Of a DNA stretch of 64,000 nucleotides, positions 17,136-25,424 are shown piece after piece. How positions within the stretch are numbered: the stretch's first letter is position 1; every line of letters begins with the position of its first letter. The stretch comes from Mycolicibacterium brisbanense. Lineage in GTDB: Bacteria > Actinomycetota > Actinomycetes > Mycobacteriales > Mycobacteriaceae. The notes below the pieces were generated by a model, which was not told the origin of the DNA, did not search any database, and worked only from the letters and a program-made list of their open reading frames with translations. The DNA lies in the NCBI RefSeq assembly GCF_001570425.1, contig NZ_BCSX01000019.1, positions 221,681 through 285,680 on the forward strand. The letters run 5' to 3'. Made by a program: the position numbers and the translations under genes.

Positions 17136-17851
17136 ACATCATCGGCTGGTTCACCGATCCCGCGCATTGGAGCGGTTCGGGCAGCATCCCCATGCAGGTC
17201 GGCTACCACCTGCTGTACTCGACGATCGCGCTGCTGGTCGCGCTGGCCATCGGCGTGCCGCTGGGAATCCTGATCGGCTACACCGGCCGTGGAGAGACCC
17301 TGGTCGCCGGGCTCGCAAATGCACTGCGTGCCCTGCCGAGCCTGGGCCTGCTGGTGCTGCTGTTCCTGCTCTTCGCGCCGGTCGTCGCAGGCAAGCTCGT
17401 CTACGTCCTGCCGACCATCGTGGTGCTCGTGCTGCTCGCGGTGCCGCCGATCCTCACCGGCACATACGCCGGGATCCAAAACGCCGATCCCGACGCGGTG
17501 GGCGCGGCCCGCGGCATCGGATTCACCAAACGGCAGATCCTGGTACACGTTCAGCTGCCGTGCGCGCTGCCGCTGCTGATCTCGGGCATCCGCAGCTCGA
17601 CACTGCAGATCGTCTCGACCGCGACCATCGCCGCCTACCTGGGCCTGCAGGGTCTTGGCCGGTTCATCCTGGACGGCCGGGCGCAGGCGAACTACAGCGA
17701 AATGGCAGGCGGTGCAATCCTTGTCGCCCTCGTCGCCATCGCGTTGGAACTCGGCTTCGCCTGGCTGGGCCGAGTGGTGGTATCTCCCGGTCTGCGCCGG
17801 GTGGCCGCCAAAACCTCTCCGCTCGACACCGCCGTACCGATGGAGGTCTGA
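17132..17851 (+). CDS. Quaternary-amine ABC transporter permease (OpuCD-like)
   Basis: This second permease has 239 residues and is slightly longer than its partner. Hydrophobic segments include LLYSTIALLVALAIGVPLG and LVYVLPTIVVLVLLAVPPI. The coupling loop reads GAARGIGFTKRQILVHVQLP, and IAAYLGLQGLGRFILDG is a family signature. Two distinct permeases, one ATPase and a separate lipoprotein match the OpuC arrangement, unlike the fused permease-binding protein of EgtU-type importers. Confidence 0.88.
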   Translation: MNIIGWFTDPAHWSGSGSIPMQVGYHLLYSTIALLVALAIGVPLGILIGYTGRGETLVAGLANALRALPSLGLLVLLFLLFAPVVAGKLVYVLPTIVVLVLLAVPPILTGTYAGIQNADPDAVGAARGIGFTKRQILVHVQLPCALPLLISGIRSSTLQIVSTATIAAYLGLQGLGRFILDGRAQANYSEMAGGAILVALVAIALELGFAWLGRVVVSPGLRRVAAKTSPLDTAVPMEV

Positions 17852-17852
17852 A

Positions 17853-18776
17853 ATGATCAGACGAAAATTCCTGTCCGCCTTGGCCGCCGCCGCTGCTGCG
17901 ACCCTGACTCTGTCGGCCTGCGGCCTCAACAGTGACCCGCTGTCCTCCGACAATGCCGGCGGCTCGGCAGGCTCCCAGGTGATCATCGGGTCGGCCGACT
18001 TCACCGAGAGCCAGCTGATCGCCAGCATCTATTCGCAGGCTTTGCAGGCCAAGGGAATCCCGGTCAAGGAGCAGTTCAACATCGGCAGCCGTGAGGTGTA
18101 CATGGCGGCGTTGAAAGACGGCTCCATCGATCTGGTTCCCGAGTACTCCGGCGCCCTGCTCAGCTATCTCAACCCGGAATCGACCGCATCGACCACCGAA
18201 GCAGTCGTCACCGGCCTGGTCAGCAGGATGCCCGCCGGAATCACGTTGCTCGCGCCGTCACCCGCCCAGGACAAGGACGTCGTCGCCGTCACGCAGGCCA
18301 CCGCCGACAAGTACAAGCTGCACAAGATCTCCGACCTCGCGCCGGTCGCAGGCGAAATGGTGCTCGGCGGGCCGCCGGAGTGGAAGACGCGGGTACAAGG
18401 TGTCGTCGGCCTACACGACGTGTACGGATTGAACTTCAAGGACTTCGTCAGCCTGGACGCCGGCGGCACGCTGACGATGACGGCGCTGACCAACGGCCAG
18501 ATTCAGGCCGGCGACCTCTTCAGCACCGATCCCGGACTCAAGGCCAACAACCTTGTCGCCCTTGAGGATGACAAGAACCTATTCGCCGCCGAGAACGTCA
18601 TCCCGCTGGTCAAATCGGCCAAACAGACCGAGGCTCTCACCAAGGCACTCAATGACGTGTCGGCGAAGCTGACCACCAATGACCTCATCGACATGAACGC
18701 CGAGGCCGCCAAGGGCACCAATCTCTCCGACATCGCCAAGAAGTGGCTGGCGGATTCGGGTTTGATCAGCCGCTAG
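17853..18776 (+). CDS. Quaternary-amine-binding lipoprotein (OpuCC/ProX-like)
   Basis: This 307-residue solute-binding protein begins MIRRKF with a hydrophobic core and lipobox LSAC (Cys23), so it should be lipid-anchored outside the membrane. The first lobe has the family pattern GSADFTESQLIASIYSQAL, then IGSREVYMAALKDGSIDLVP with EYSGALL, all typical of OpuAC/ProX proteins that bind trimethylammonium ligands in an aromatic cage. The particular ligand cannot be assigned from sequence. ATG 17853 follows GGAGGTCTGA after the permease stop. The gene ends inside the first copy of a 25-base tandem repeat. Confidence 0.88.
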   Translation: MIRRKFLSALAAAAAATLTLSACGLNSDPLSSDNAGGSAGSQVIIGSADFTESQLIASIYSQALQAKGIPVKEQFNIGSREVYMAALKDGSIDLVPEYSGALLSYLNPESTASTTEAVVTGLVSRMPAGITLLAPSPAQDKDVVAVTQATADKYKLHKISDLAPVAGEMVLGGPPEWKTRVQGVVGLHDVYGLNFKDFVSLDAGGTLTMTALTNGQIQAGDLFSTDPGLKANNLVALEDDKNLFAAENVIPLVKSAKQTEALTKALNDVSAKLTTNDLIDMNAEAAKGTNLSDIAKKWLADSGLISR

Positions 18777-18848
18777 AACACACCGGCGGCGAGCCGCCTA
18801 AAACACGCCGGCGGCGAGCCGCCTAAAACACTTCTGCTTCGAGCCGCC
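18774..18848. repeat. Three tandem 25-base repeats across a convergent gene junction
   Basis: Three head-to-tail units occupy 18774-18798, 18799-18823 and 18824-18848. Units 1 and 2 match at 23 of 25 positions; units 2 and 3 match at 20 of 25. Unit 1 starts with the stop codon of the binding-protein gene, and unit 3 is the last coding part of fadE33. Units 1 and 2 each contain GGCGGC-GA-GCCGCC, a short self-pairing stem that may assist termination. The arrangement looks like duplication of the fadE33 3' end. Confidence 0.8.
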
Positions 18849-19758
18849 GCAGCTGCTCGCGCGGCGGCCCGAGCAGTTGTGCACTGCCGTGCGCGCGCTT
18901 GAAGTACAGCTGGATATCGCTCTCCCAGGTGATCGCGATGCCCCCGTGCAGTTGGATGGCTTCCGCGGTGACCGCGGACAGCGTCTCGCTCGCCATGAAT
19001 CTGGCCAGTGCTGCGGAGGTCGGCGACGGATCGGCGATGGCATCGTTGACCACCGCGCGGGTCGCGGACACCTTGACGTACAGATCCGCCATCCGGTGCT
19101 TGAGCGCCTGGAAGCTGCCGATAGGCCGGCCGAACTGCACCCGGTCCTTCGTGTAGGCGACCGTGAGGTCCAGGCAGCGCGCCGCCGCGCCGACCTGTTC
19201 GGCGGCCATCAGCAGCGCCGCCGTGCCGGCAAGGCCCGGGTCCGCGCCGAGCACCGCTGTCTCGCCGGGCGTGACCGCGGCCAGGCGTCGGGTCAGATCC
19301 ATGGTGGTCTTGGCCTGCGCGGTGAAAGTCGCCCAGCGGGTGAGGTTTTGCCCGTCGGCGGCGATCACCACATCGGCGACGTCGCCGTTGATGACGTACT
19401 CGGGATCGAACACCACCGTGCCGATGGACGTGCCCTCGACCAACGCCTCGAGCGGCTCGTGGTCACCGGCGGAGAGTAGGGCCAGCTCGACGAGCGTCGT
19501 ACCCAGCAGGGGAGTGGGCACCAGGGCCTTGCCCAATTCTTCGAGAACCACTGCGGCATCGGCGAGTTCGCCGCCGGCGCCGCCGAGTTCCTCCGGCACT
19601 ACCAGGGCCGCGGCGCCGACCTGCTCGCACAGCAGGCTCCACAGCTTCTCGTCGTAGCCGCGGTCCGATTCCATCGCCGCGCGGACGGCTTCCGGGGAGG
19701 CGTGCCTGTCCACCAGGGCTGCAACGGTTTCCCGCAACAGCTCGCGTTCCTCACTCAC
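18823..19758 (-). CDS. fadE33: Acyl-CoA dehydrogenase FadE33, cholesterol C/D-ring pathway
   Basis: This 311-residue flavoprotein dehydrogenase subunit is shorter than canonical acyl-CoA dehydrogenases, like its M. tuberculosis counterpart. The flavin/substrate segment YTKDRVQFGRPIGSFQALKH and the later IQLHGGIAITWE are intact. The usual terminal GTNEIQRNI helix is missing. It is the last gene of the fadD3-fadE31-fadE32-fadE33 operon and overlaps fadE32 by 4 bases. These subunits probably form heteromeric dehydrogenases acting on CoA thioesters from late steroid-ring degradation. The exact pairing cannot be read from sequence. The 3' end lies in a tandem repeat. Confidence 0.85.
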   Translation of the reverse strand: MSEERELLRETVAALVDRHASPEAVRAAMESDRGYDEKLWSLLCEQVGAAALVVPEELGGAGGELADAAVVLEELGKALVPTPLLGTTLVELALLSAGDHEPLEALVEGTSIGTVVFDPEYVINGDVADVVIAADGQNLTRWATFTAQAKTTMDLTRRLAAVTPGETAVLGADPGLAGTAALLMAAEQVGAAARCLDLTVAYTKDRVQFGRPIGSFQALKHRMADLYVKVSATRAVVNDAIADPSPTSAALARFMASETLSAVTAEAIQLHGGIAITWESDIQLYFKRAHGSAQLLGPPREQLRRLEAEVF

Positions 19759-20708
19759 AAGACCTCCAGGAGCCGTCGACGGTGCAGCGTGGGATCGCCC
19801 CAGGCCGAGCGCAGGGCCTGAACCCGCAGCAACAGCAGGGACAGGTCGTGCTCCTGCGTGAAACCGATGGCGCCGTGGGTCTGCAGCGACGAGCGCGCGG
19901 CCAGCAGGGCCGCGTCGGCCGCGGCGACCTTGGCGGCACTGACGTCGCGTGCCGTGTCGGGCGATGCCTCCGCGAGCGACAACGCCGCCCCGTAGACCAG
20001 CGGACGCGCCAGCTCCACAGCGATGTGCACATCGGCCAGCTTGTGCTTGATGGCCTGGTACGAGCCGATCACCCGGCCGAACTGCGTGCGCTGCTTGGCG
20101 TACTCGACCGAATGATCGAGCATGGCCTGCCCGGCGCCGACGAGTTGTGCGGCAGTGGCCAGCACACCGAACTCGTAGGCCCGTGCGGTGTCAGCCGCCT
20201 GGGGAGCGCCGGTTACGTCGACATCGAACAGTTTGCGCACCGGATCGACGGAATCGTGCGAGGTCCCGGCGGTGGCGTCGGCCACATGGCCGTCGGCGGC
20301 CACCAGGACAAGTCCGGCGACATCGGCGTTGACGGCGCGCGGCACTTGCGGCGGCATGGCGACCGTGGCGATCAGCTCACCCGTCGCGAGCTGGCCCGAC
20401 CGCTCGTGGTCGGCAAGCAGGATCGGCGCGACGGCAATCGATTCGGTGACCGGACCCGGCACCGCCCAGTAGCCCAAGCGCTCCAGCGCCACGATGAGAT
20501 CCACCGGGTGGGCGTCGATACCGTCGAACTTCTCCGGCACCAGCAACGCCGTCACGCCGAGGTCGGCGAGTTGCGTCCACACCTTGCGGCCGGGCGCGGT
20601 ATCGCCGGCAGCCCAGGCGCGCACGGCGGCGGGCACGTCGGCAGCTGCCAGCGCGGCGTCGATGCTCGACGCGAAATCGCGCTGCTGTTCGTCCAATTCG
20701 AAGTTCAC
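19755..20708 (-). CDS. fadE32: Acyl-CoA dehydrogenase FadE32, cholesterol C/D-ring pathway
   Basis: This 317-residue acyl-CoA dehydrogenase-like subunit has the core segment YAKQRTQFGRVIGSYQAIKH and the ending LQTHGAIGFTQEHDLSLLL. Where the full-length paralogues have Glu in an ERG helix, this one reads ATAAQLVG, so it may lack that catalytic base and depend on a partner. That is the pattern known for mycobacterial heterotetrameric FadE enzymes. The GTG start at 20708 overlaps the FadE31 stop. It belongs to the KstR2-controlled operon. Confidence 0.84.
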   Translation of the reverse strand: MNFELDEQQRDFASSIDAALAAADVPAAVRAWAAGDTAPGRKVWTQLADLGVTALLVPEKFDGIDAHPVDLIVALERLGYWAVPGPVTESIAVAPILLADHERSGQLATGELIATVAMPPQVPRAVNADVAGLVLVAADGHVADATAGTSHDSVDPVRKLFDVDVTGAPQAADTARAYEFGVLATAAQLVGAGQAMLDHSVEYAKQRTQFGRVIGSYQAIKHKLADVHIAVELARPLVYGAALSLAEASPDTARDVSAAKVAAADAALLAARSSLQTHGAIGFTQEHDLSLLLLRVQALRSAWGDPTLHRRRLLEVL

Positions 20709-21835
20709 TTCGGCTCCCGCGGTAGGCCGAGGAGTCGCTCGGCGATGATGTTGCGCTGAATCTCGTTGGTGCCGGCGTAGATCGGGCCACCCAGCGCGAA
20801 CAGCAGGCCTTCGGTCCAGTGGTCGGTCAGTTCGGCGTCCGCGCCCTGCATATCCAGCGCGGTCTGGTGCAGTGCGACATCGAGATCCGACCAGAACACC
20901 TTGGTCACGGACGACTCGGCGCCCAGCTCACCGCCGCGCGCGAGCCTGGTGACCGTGCCGAAGGTGTGCAGCCGGTAGGCCTGGGCCTTGATCCACGCAT
21001 CGGCCACCCGGTCGGTGAACACCGGATCCGGATTGGATTTCCACTGTTGGACAAGCCGTTCGGCCGGAGCGAGGAAGCGGGCGGGGCTGCGCAGCGACAT
21101 GCCGCGCTCATTGCTCGACGTGCTCATCGCCGCGCGCCAGCCGTCGTGCACGCCACCGATGACGTCGTGATCGGGCACGAACACGTCGTCGAGGAAGATC
21201 TCGCCGAAACCGGTGTCCCCGCCGAGCTGGGCGATGGGCCGCACCGTGATCCCGGGAGCCTTGAGGTCGAACATGAAGTAGGTGAGGCCCTTGTGCCGCT
21301 GGGCCTCCGGGTCGGAGCGGAACAACCCGAACCCGCGCTCACCGAATGGGGCCCGCGAACTCCAGATCTTCTGCCCGTTGAGTTTCCAGCCGCCGTCGGT
21401 ACGCGTCGCCGTCGAGCGCAGCGAGGCGAGGTCGCTGCCCGACTCGGGCTCGGACCACGCTTGAGCCCAGATTTCCTCGCCACTGGCCATTTTCGGCAGC
21501 ACGCGGTCCAGCTGCTCCTCGGTACCGTGCGCGAACAGCGTCGGGGCCAGCATCGAGGTGCCGTTGGCGCTGGCCCGCCCCGGCGCACCGGCCCGGAAGT
21601 ACTCCTCTTCGAACACCACCCACTGCAGCAACGTGGCGTCGCGCCCGCCGTAGCGCTTGGGCCATGCGATCACCGAAAGCCCGGCGTCGAAGAGCACCTT
21701 GTCCCAGCGGCGGTGCTGTTCGAAACCTTCGAGCGTGTCGTATGACTTCGTCGGGAACGAACTGCGGTTGGCCGTCAGGAATTCACGGACCTCGGCCCGA
21801 AAGGCCTCGGTCTCGTCGTCGAAATTCAGGTCCAT
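20705..21835 (-). CDS. fadE31: Acyl-CoA dehydrogenase FadE31, cholesterol C/D-ring pathway
   Basis: This full-length 376-residue acyl-CoA dehydrogenase has the flavin-binding WSEPESGSDLASL region, WSSRAPFGERGFGLFR, the helix containing NERG (candidate catalytic Glu) and the C-terminal YAGTNEIQRNIIAERLLGLP. Length and position, directly after fadD3 and before two short paralogues, match Rv3562 of M. tuberculosis. It overlaps fadD3 by 10 bases. It should oxidise a CoA thioester derived from the last steroid rings, probably in complex with FadE32 or FadE33. Confidence 0.86.
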   Translation of the reverse strand: MDLNFDDETEAFRAEVREFLTANRSSFPTKSYDTLEGFEQHRRWDKVLFDAGLSVIAWPKRYGGRDATLLQWVVFEEEYFRAGAPGRASANGTSMLAPTLFAHGTEEQLDRVLPKMASGEEIWAQAWSEPESGSDLASLRSTATRTDGGWKLNGQKIWSSRAPFGERGFGLFRSDPEAQRHKGLTYFMFDLKAPGITVRPIAQLGGDTGFGEIFLDDVFVPDHDVIGGVHDGWRAAMSTSSNERGMSLRSPARFLAPAERLVQQWKSNPDPVFTDRVADAWIKAQAYRLHTFGTVTRLARGGELGAESSVTKVFWSDLDVALHQTALDMQGADAELTDHWTEGLLFALGGPIYAGTNEIQRNIIAERLLGLPREPK

Positions 21836-23373
21836 TGCACCCCTTCTCGGGTCCCTCTGCTGCGCAGTACCGGTTTGATGACCTTGCCGCCCGGATTTCG
21901 CGGCAACACGTCGAGGAACTCCACCGACCGGGGCGCTTTGAAGTTCGCCAGATGCTCACGCGCGTAGGCGATCACAGCGGCCTCATCGAGTGAAGCGCCT
22001 GGTTTGAGCACCACATAGGCCTTGCCGACCTCGCCGAGGCGTTCGTCGGGCACACCGATCACTGCGGACTCGGCCACACCGTCCAACCTGGCGAGCACCT
22101 GTTCGATCTCGGCCGGGTACACATTGAAGCCACCGCTGATGTACATGTCCTTGAGCCGGTCGGTGATGGTCAGATTTCCTGCGGCATCGAGCTTTCCGAC
22201 ATCGCCGGTGTGCAGCCAGCCGTCCGCGTCGATGGCCGCCGCGGTGGCGTCCGGATCGTCGAGATATCCGAGCATGACGTTGGGGCCACGCAGCAGCACC
22301 TCGCCGGTGGGCTCGTCGATGCGTAGCTCGAAATCGGCGATCGGCCGACCGCAGGTGGTGGCCACGGTGACGGCGTCGTCGGTGGGACGGCACATGGTGC
22401 CGAATCCGGCGGCCTCGGTGAGACCGTATGCGGTGAGCACGATGTCGATGTCGAGCTCGTTCTGCATGCGCTCGATGAGCACGACGGGAACCGTGGCGGC
22501 ACCGGTGACCGCGAACCGCAGCGAGCTCAGGTCGTAGTCGGCGCGCTTCGGATGGTCCAGAAGGGTTTGATAGATGGTCGGCGGCCCGGGCAATACTGTG
22601 ATGCGCTGCTCGGCAACCATTTTCATGGCCTGCTCGGGGTTGAACGTCAACAGCGGAACGAGGGTGGCGCCGGTCTGCAGGCACGCCAGGATCCCGGCCT
22701 TGTAGCCGAAATTGTGGAAGAACGGGTTGATGCACAGGTAGCGGTCGGCGCTGGTGACCTCACCGCACGCCGCCCACGCCGCTGAGCCGCCCAGGGACTG
22801 CCGGTGCGCGCACCGCACGCCCTTGCTGCGACCCGTCGTTCCCGAGGTGAACAGAATGTCGGAGACGTCATCGGCTGACACCGCGGCAGCGCGGGCGTCG
22901 ACCGCATCGAGGTCCGTACCTCTGGCCACGAACTCGTCCCAGGTTCCGTCGTCGGCCTCGATCGGGACCCGCACGATGTGGCGCAGCGCAGGCAGCGCAT
23001 CGCGGTCCAGTTCCGATGCGCGGTCAGAGCCGAGGAACCGGCCCGCGGCGATCAGCAGCGGTGCCTCGGTGCGCGCCAGGATGTCCGTGGCCTCACCGGC
23101 GGTGTAGCGCGTGTTCAGCGGCACCATCACGCCGCCGGCGTAGTGCGTGGCCAGGCACGCGACCACCCAGTGCCAGGTGTTCGGTGACCAGATGGCGACG
23201 CGGTCGCCGGCTTGGACGCCGAGCGCGATCATCGCGGCGGCGGCCTGGCGAACCTCGGCGCGCAGTTCCCGGTACGTCAGCCTCTTATCGGGCGTGACCA
23301 GGGCCTCATGATCGGAAAACTGCACGGCAATCCGGTCCAGGACCCCCGGGACGGTCCTCGGGTCGGTGGTCAT
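21826..23373 (-). CDS. fadD3: HIP-CoA ligase FadD3
   Basis: This 515-residue acyl-adenylate ligase is expected to attach CoA to 3aα-H-4α(3'-propanoate)-7aβ-methylhexahydro-1,5-indanedione (HIP), the first committed step of C/D-ring degradation. The AMP-binding motif LFTSGTTGRSKGV and the lid motif GDVGKLDAAGNLTITDR with DMYISGGFNVYPAEIE are present. The lysine region reads PRNPGGKVIKPVL. The ATG at 23373 has GAGGAG 5-6 bases upstream. A perfect KstR2 palindrome lies 18 bases upstream and also faces the divergent fadE30. Gene order matches Rv3561. Confidence 0.88.
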   Translation of the reverse strand: MTTDPRTVPGVLDRIAVQFSDHEALVTPDKRLTYRELRAEVRQAAAAMIALGVQAGDRVAIWSPNTWHWVVACLATHYAGGVMVPLNTRYTAGEATDILARTEAPLLIAAGRFLGSDRASELDRDALPALRHIVRVPIEADDGTWDEFVARGTDLDAVDARAAAVSADDVSDILFTSGTTGRSKGVRCAHRQSLGGSAAWAACGEVTSADRYLCINPFFHNFGYKAGILACLQTGATLVPLLTFNPEQAMKMVAEQRITVLPGPPTIYQTLLDHPKRADYDLSSLRFAVTGAATVPVVLIERMQNELDIDIVLTAYGLTEAAGFGTMCRPTDDAVTVATTCGRPIADFELRIDEPTGEVLLRGPNVMLGYLDDPDATAAAIDADGWLHTGDVGKLDAAGNLTITDRLKDMYISGGFNVYPAEIEQVLARLDGVAESAVIGVPDERLGEVGKAYVVLKPGASLDEAAVIAYAREHLANFKAPRSVEFLDVLPRNPGGKVIKPVLRSRGTREGVQWT

Positions 23374-23390
23374 CGATGCTCCTCTAACAA

Positions 23391-23404
23391 AGCAAGTGCT
23401 TGGT
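23391..23404. promoter_or_regulatory. KstR2 operator (fadD3/fadE30 intergenic)
   Basis: AGCAAGTGCTTGGT fits the 14-base KstR2 consensus AnCAAGnnCTTGnT at every fixed position. It sits between two divergent steroid-catabolism operons whose M. tuberculosis counterparts are KstR2 targets. It lies just upstream of the likely -10 of fadE30, where a bound repressor would block RNA polymerase in both directions. Confidence 0.9.
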
Positions 23405-23408
23405 AGGT

Positions 23409-23414
23409 TAGCCT
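23409..23414 (+). promoter_or_regulatory. Likely -10 element of fadE30 (leaderless)
   Basis: TAGCCT fits the mycobacterial TANNNT -10 pattern and ends 6 bases before the GTG start of fadE30. No ribosome-binding site lies between, so the transcript probably begins at the start codon. The KstR2 operator ends 4 bases upstream. Confidence 0.5.
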
Positions 23415-23420
23415 ACAGGG

Positions 23421-24569
23421 GTGATAGAGGTCCAGGAGTTCCGGGCCGAGGTCCGGCAGTGGCTCGCAGACAATCTCGTCGGTGAATATGCCGCGCTCAA
23501 GGGCCTGGGCGGACCGGGTCGTGAGCACGAGGCATTCGAAGAGCGACGGGCATGGAATCAACACCTCGCCGCGGCCGGGCTGACCTGCCTGGGCTGGCCC
23601 GTCGAGCACGGTGGACGCGGTCTGTCGGTCGCACACCGCGTCGCGTTCTACGAGGAGTACGCCCGCGCCAACGCGCCGGACAAGGTCAACCACCTGGGCG
23701 AGGAACTGCTCGGGCCGACGCTCATCGAGTACGGCACGCCCGAACAGCAGCAGCGGTTCCTGCCCAAGATCCTCGATGTCACCGAGCTGTGGAGCCAGGG
23801 TTACTCCGAGCCCAACGCGGGCAGCGACCTGGCCAATGTGGCGACGACGGCCGAGCTGGTCGGCGACGAATGGGTCATCAACGGACAGAAGGTATGGACG
23901 TCGCTGGCCCACTGGGCGCAGTGGTGCTTCGTCGTCGCCCGCACCGAGAAGGGCTCGAAGCGGCACGCCGGCCTGTCCTATCTGCTGGTGCCGCTGGACC
24001 AGCCGGGCGTCGAGATCCGGCCGATCATCCAGCTCACCGGCGACTCCGAATTCAACGAGGTGTTCTTCGACGATGCCCGCACCGATGCCTCATTGGTGGT
24101 CGGGGCACCCGGCGACGGCTGGCGCGTGGCGATGGGCACGCTCACCTTCGAGCGTGGGGTGTCCACGCTGGGGCAGCAGATCCGCTATGCCCGTGAGCAT
24201 TCCAACCTGGTCGAGCTGGCCAAGCGGACCGGGGCGGCCGATGACCCGCTGATCCGGGAACGACTGACGCGGTCCTGGACCGGGTTGCAGGCCATGCGGT
24301 CTTATGCGTTGGCGACCATGGACGCGGAACAACCCGGCCAAGACAACGTGTCGAAGCTGTTGTGGGCCAACTGGCATCGCGAGCTCGGCGAGATCGCCAT
24401 GGACGTGCAGGGCATGGCGGGGCTGGCCCTGGGTGGCGGTGAGTTCGACGAATGGCAACGGCTCTACCTGTTTTCGCGCTCGGACACCATCTACGGCGGG
24501 TCCAACGAAATTCAGCGCAACATCATCGCCGAGCGGGTGCTCGGCCTACCCCGAGAGGCAAAGGGCTGA
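23421..24569 (+). CDS. fadE30: Acyl-CoA dehydrogenase FadE30 (HIP-CoA pathway)
   Basis: This 382-residue acyl-CoA dehydrogenase contains YSEPNAGSDLANV, VWTSLAHWAQWCF, the helix TFERGVSTLG with a candidate catalytic Glu, and the C-terminus YGGSNEIQRNIIAERVLGLP. In mycobacteria FadE30 introduces a double bond into the propionyl side chain of the hydroxylated HIP-CoA. The order fadE30-ipdF divergent from fadD3 matches Rv3560c-Rv3559c/Rv3561. The GTG start has no ribosome site and lies 6 bases after a -10-like hexamer. KstR2 is the expected repressor. Confidence 0.88.
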   Translation: MIEVQEFRAEVRQWLADNLVGEYAALKGLGGPGREHEAFEERRAWNQHLAAAGLTCLGWPVEHGGRGLSVAHRVAFYEEYARANAPDKVNHLGEELLGPTLIEYGTPEQQQRFLPKILDVTELWSQGYSEPNAGSDLANVATTAELVGDEWVINGQKVWTSLAHWAQWCFVVARTEKGSKRHAGLSYLLVPLDQPGVEIRPIIQLTGDSEFNEVFFDDARTDASLVVGAPGDGWRVAMGTLTFERGVSTLGQQIRYAREHSNLVELAKRTGAADDPLIRERLTRSWTGLQAMRSYALATMDAEQPGQDNVSKLLWANWHRELGEIAMDVQGMAGLALGGGEFDEWQRLYLFSRSDTIYGGSNEIQRNIIAERVLGLPREAKG

Positions 24570-24599
24570 GCGCTTGCGCGAAGCCCAGAAGGAAGAAGC

Positions 24600-25391
24600 A
24601 TGAGTAATCTCTCAGTAGCTCCCAAAGAGATTGAGGGCCACGGCCTACTGACCGGCAAGGTCGTCCTGGTGACGGCCGCCGCCGGCACCGGCATCGGCTC
24701 GGCCACCGCCCGGCGGGCGTTGCTCGAGGGCGCCGACGTCGTGGTGTCCGACTACCACGAGCGGCGCCTGAAGGAGACCCGCGAGCAGCTGGCGTCGTTG
24801 GGGTTGGGCCGGGTTGAGGATGTGGTCTGCGATGTCACGTCCACCGAAGCGGTCGACGCTCTGATTGCCTCGACGGTCGAGAAGATGGGCCGCTTGGATG
24901 TTTTGGTCAACAACGCCGGCCTCGGCGGTGAGACTCCGCTGGTCGACATGACCGACGACGAATGGGACCGCGTCCTGAACGTCACGCTCAATTCGGTGAT
25001 GCGGGCTACTCGCGCGGCCCTGCGGTACTTCCGCGAGGTGGAACACGGCGGCATCATCGTCAACAACGCCAGTGTGCTCGGTTGGCGCGCGCAGCACTCA
25101 CAGTCGCATTACGCCGCGGCCAAAGCCGGCGTGATGGCGCTGACCCGCTGCAGTGCGATCGAAGCCGTCGAATACGGCGTGCGGATCAACGCCGTCTCGC
25201 CGAGCATCGCCCGGCACAAGTTCCTGGAGAAGTCGGCGTCCGCGGACCTGTTGGATCGGCTGTCGTCCGACGAGGCGTTCGGCCGGGCCGCCGAGCCGTG
25301 GGAAATCGCGTCGACCATCGCCTTCCTGGCCAGTGACTACTCCAGTTACCTGACTGGCGAGATCATTTCGGTGTCGAGCCAGCGAGCCTGA
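24600..25391 (+). CDS. ipdF: Short-chain dehydrogenase IpdF (steroid C/D-ring degradation)
   Basis: This 263-residue SDR has a glycine-rich TAAAGTGIG cofactor motif (a variant of TGxxxGIG), NNAG, the catalytic Ser in NNASVLGW and YAAAK as the Tyr-Lys pair. It corresponds by sequence and position to Rv3559c, the dehydrogenase acting on the 5-hydroxyl of the indane-carboxyl-CoA intermediate after FadE30. The start follows the purine stretch GAAGGAAG. It lies 30 bases after fadE30, so it is co-transcribed. In M. tuberculosis kstR2-fadA6 is close by, but here about 12 kb of unrelated genes intervene. Confidence 0.85.
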   Translation: MSNLSVAPKEIEGHGLLTGKVVLVTAAAGTGIGSATARRALLEGADVVVSDYHERRLKETREQLASLGLGRVEDVVCDVTSTEAVDALIASTVEKMGRLDVLVNNAGLGGETPLVDMTDDEWDRVLNVTLNSVMRATRAALRYFREVEHGGIIVNNASVLGWRAQHSQSHYAAAKAGVMALTRCSAIEAVEYGVRINAVSPSIARHKFLEKSASADLLDRLSSDEAFGRAAEPWEIASTIAFLASDYSSYLTGEIISVSSQRA

Positions 25392-25424
25392 GGTACGTAC
25401 GCACGCGACCTGAACCGCATGTGA

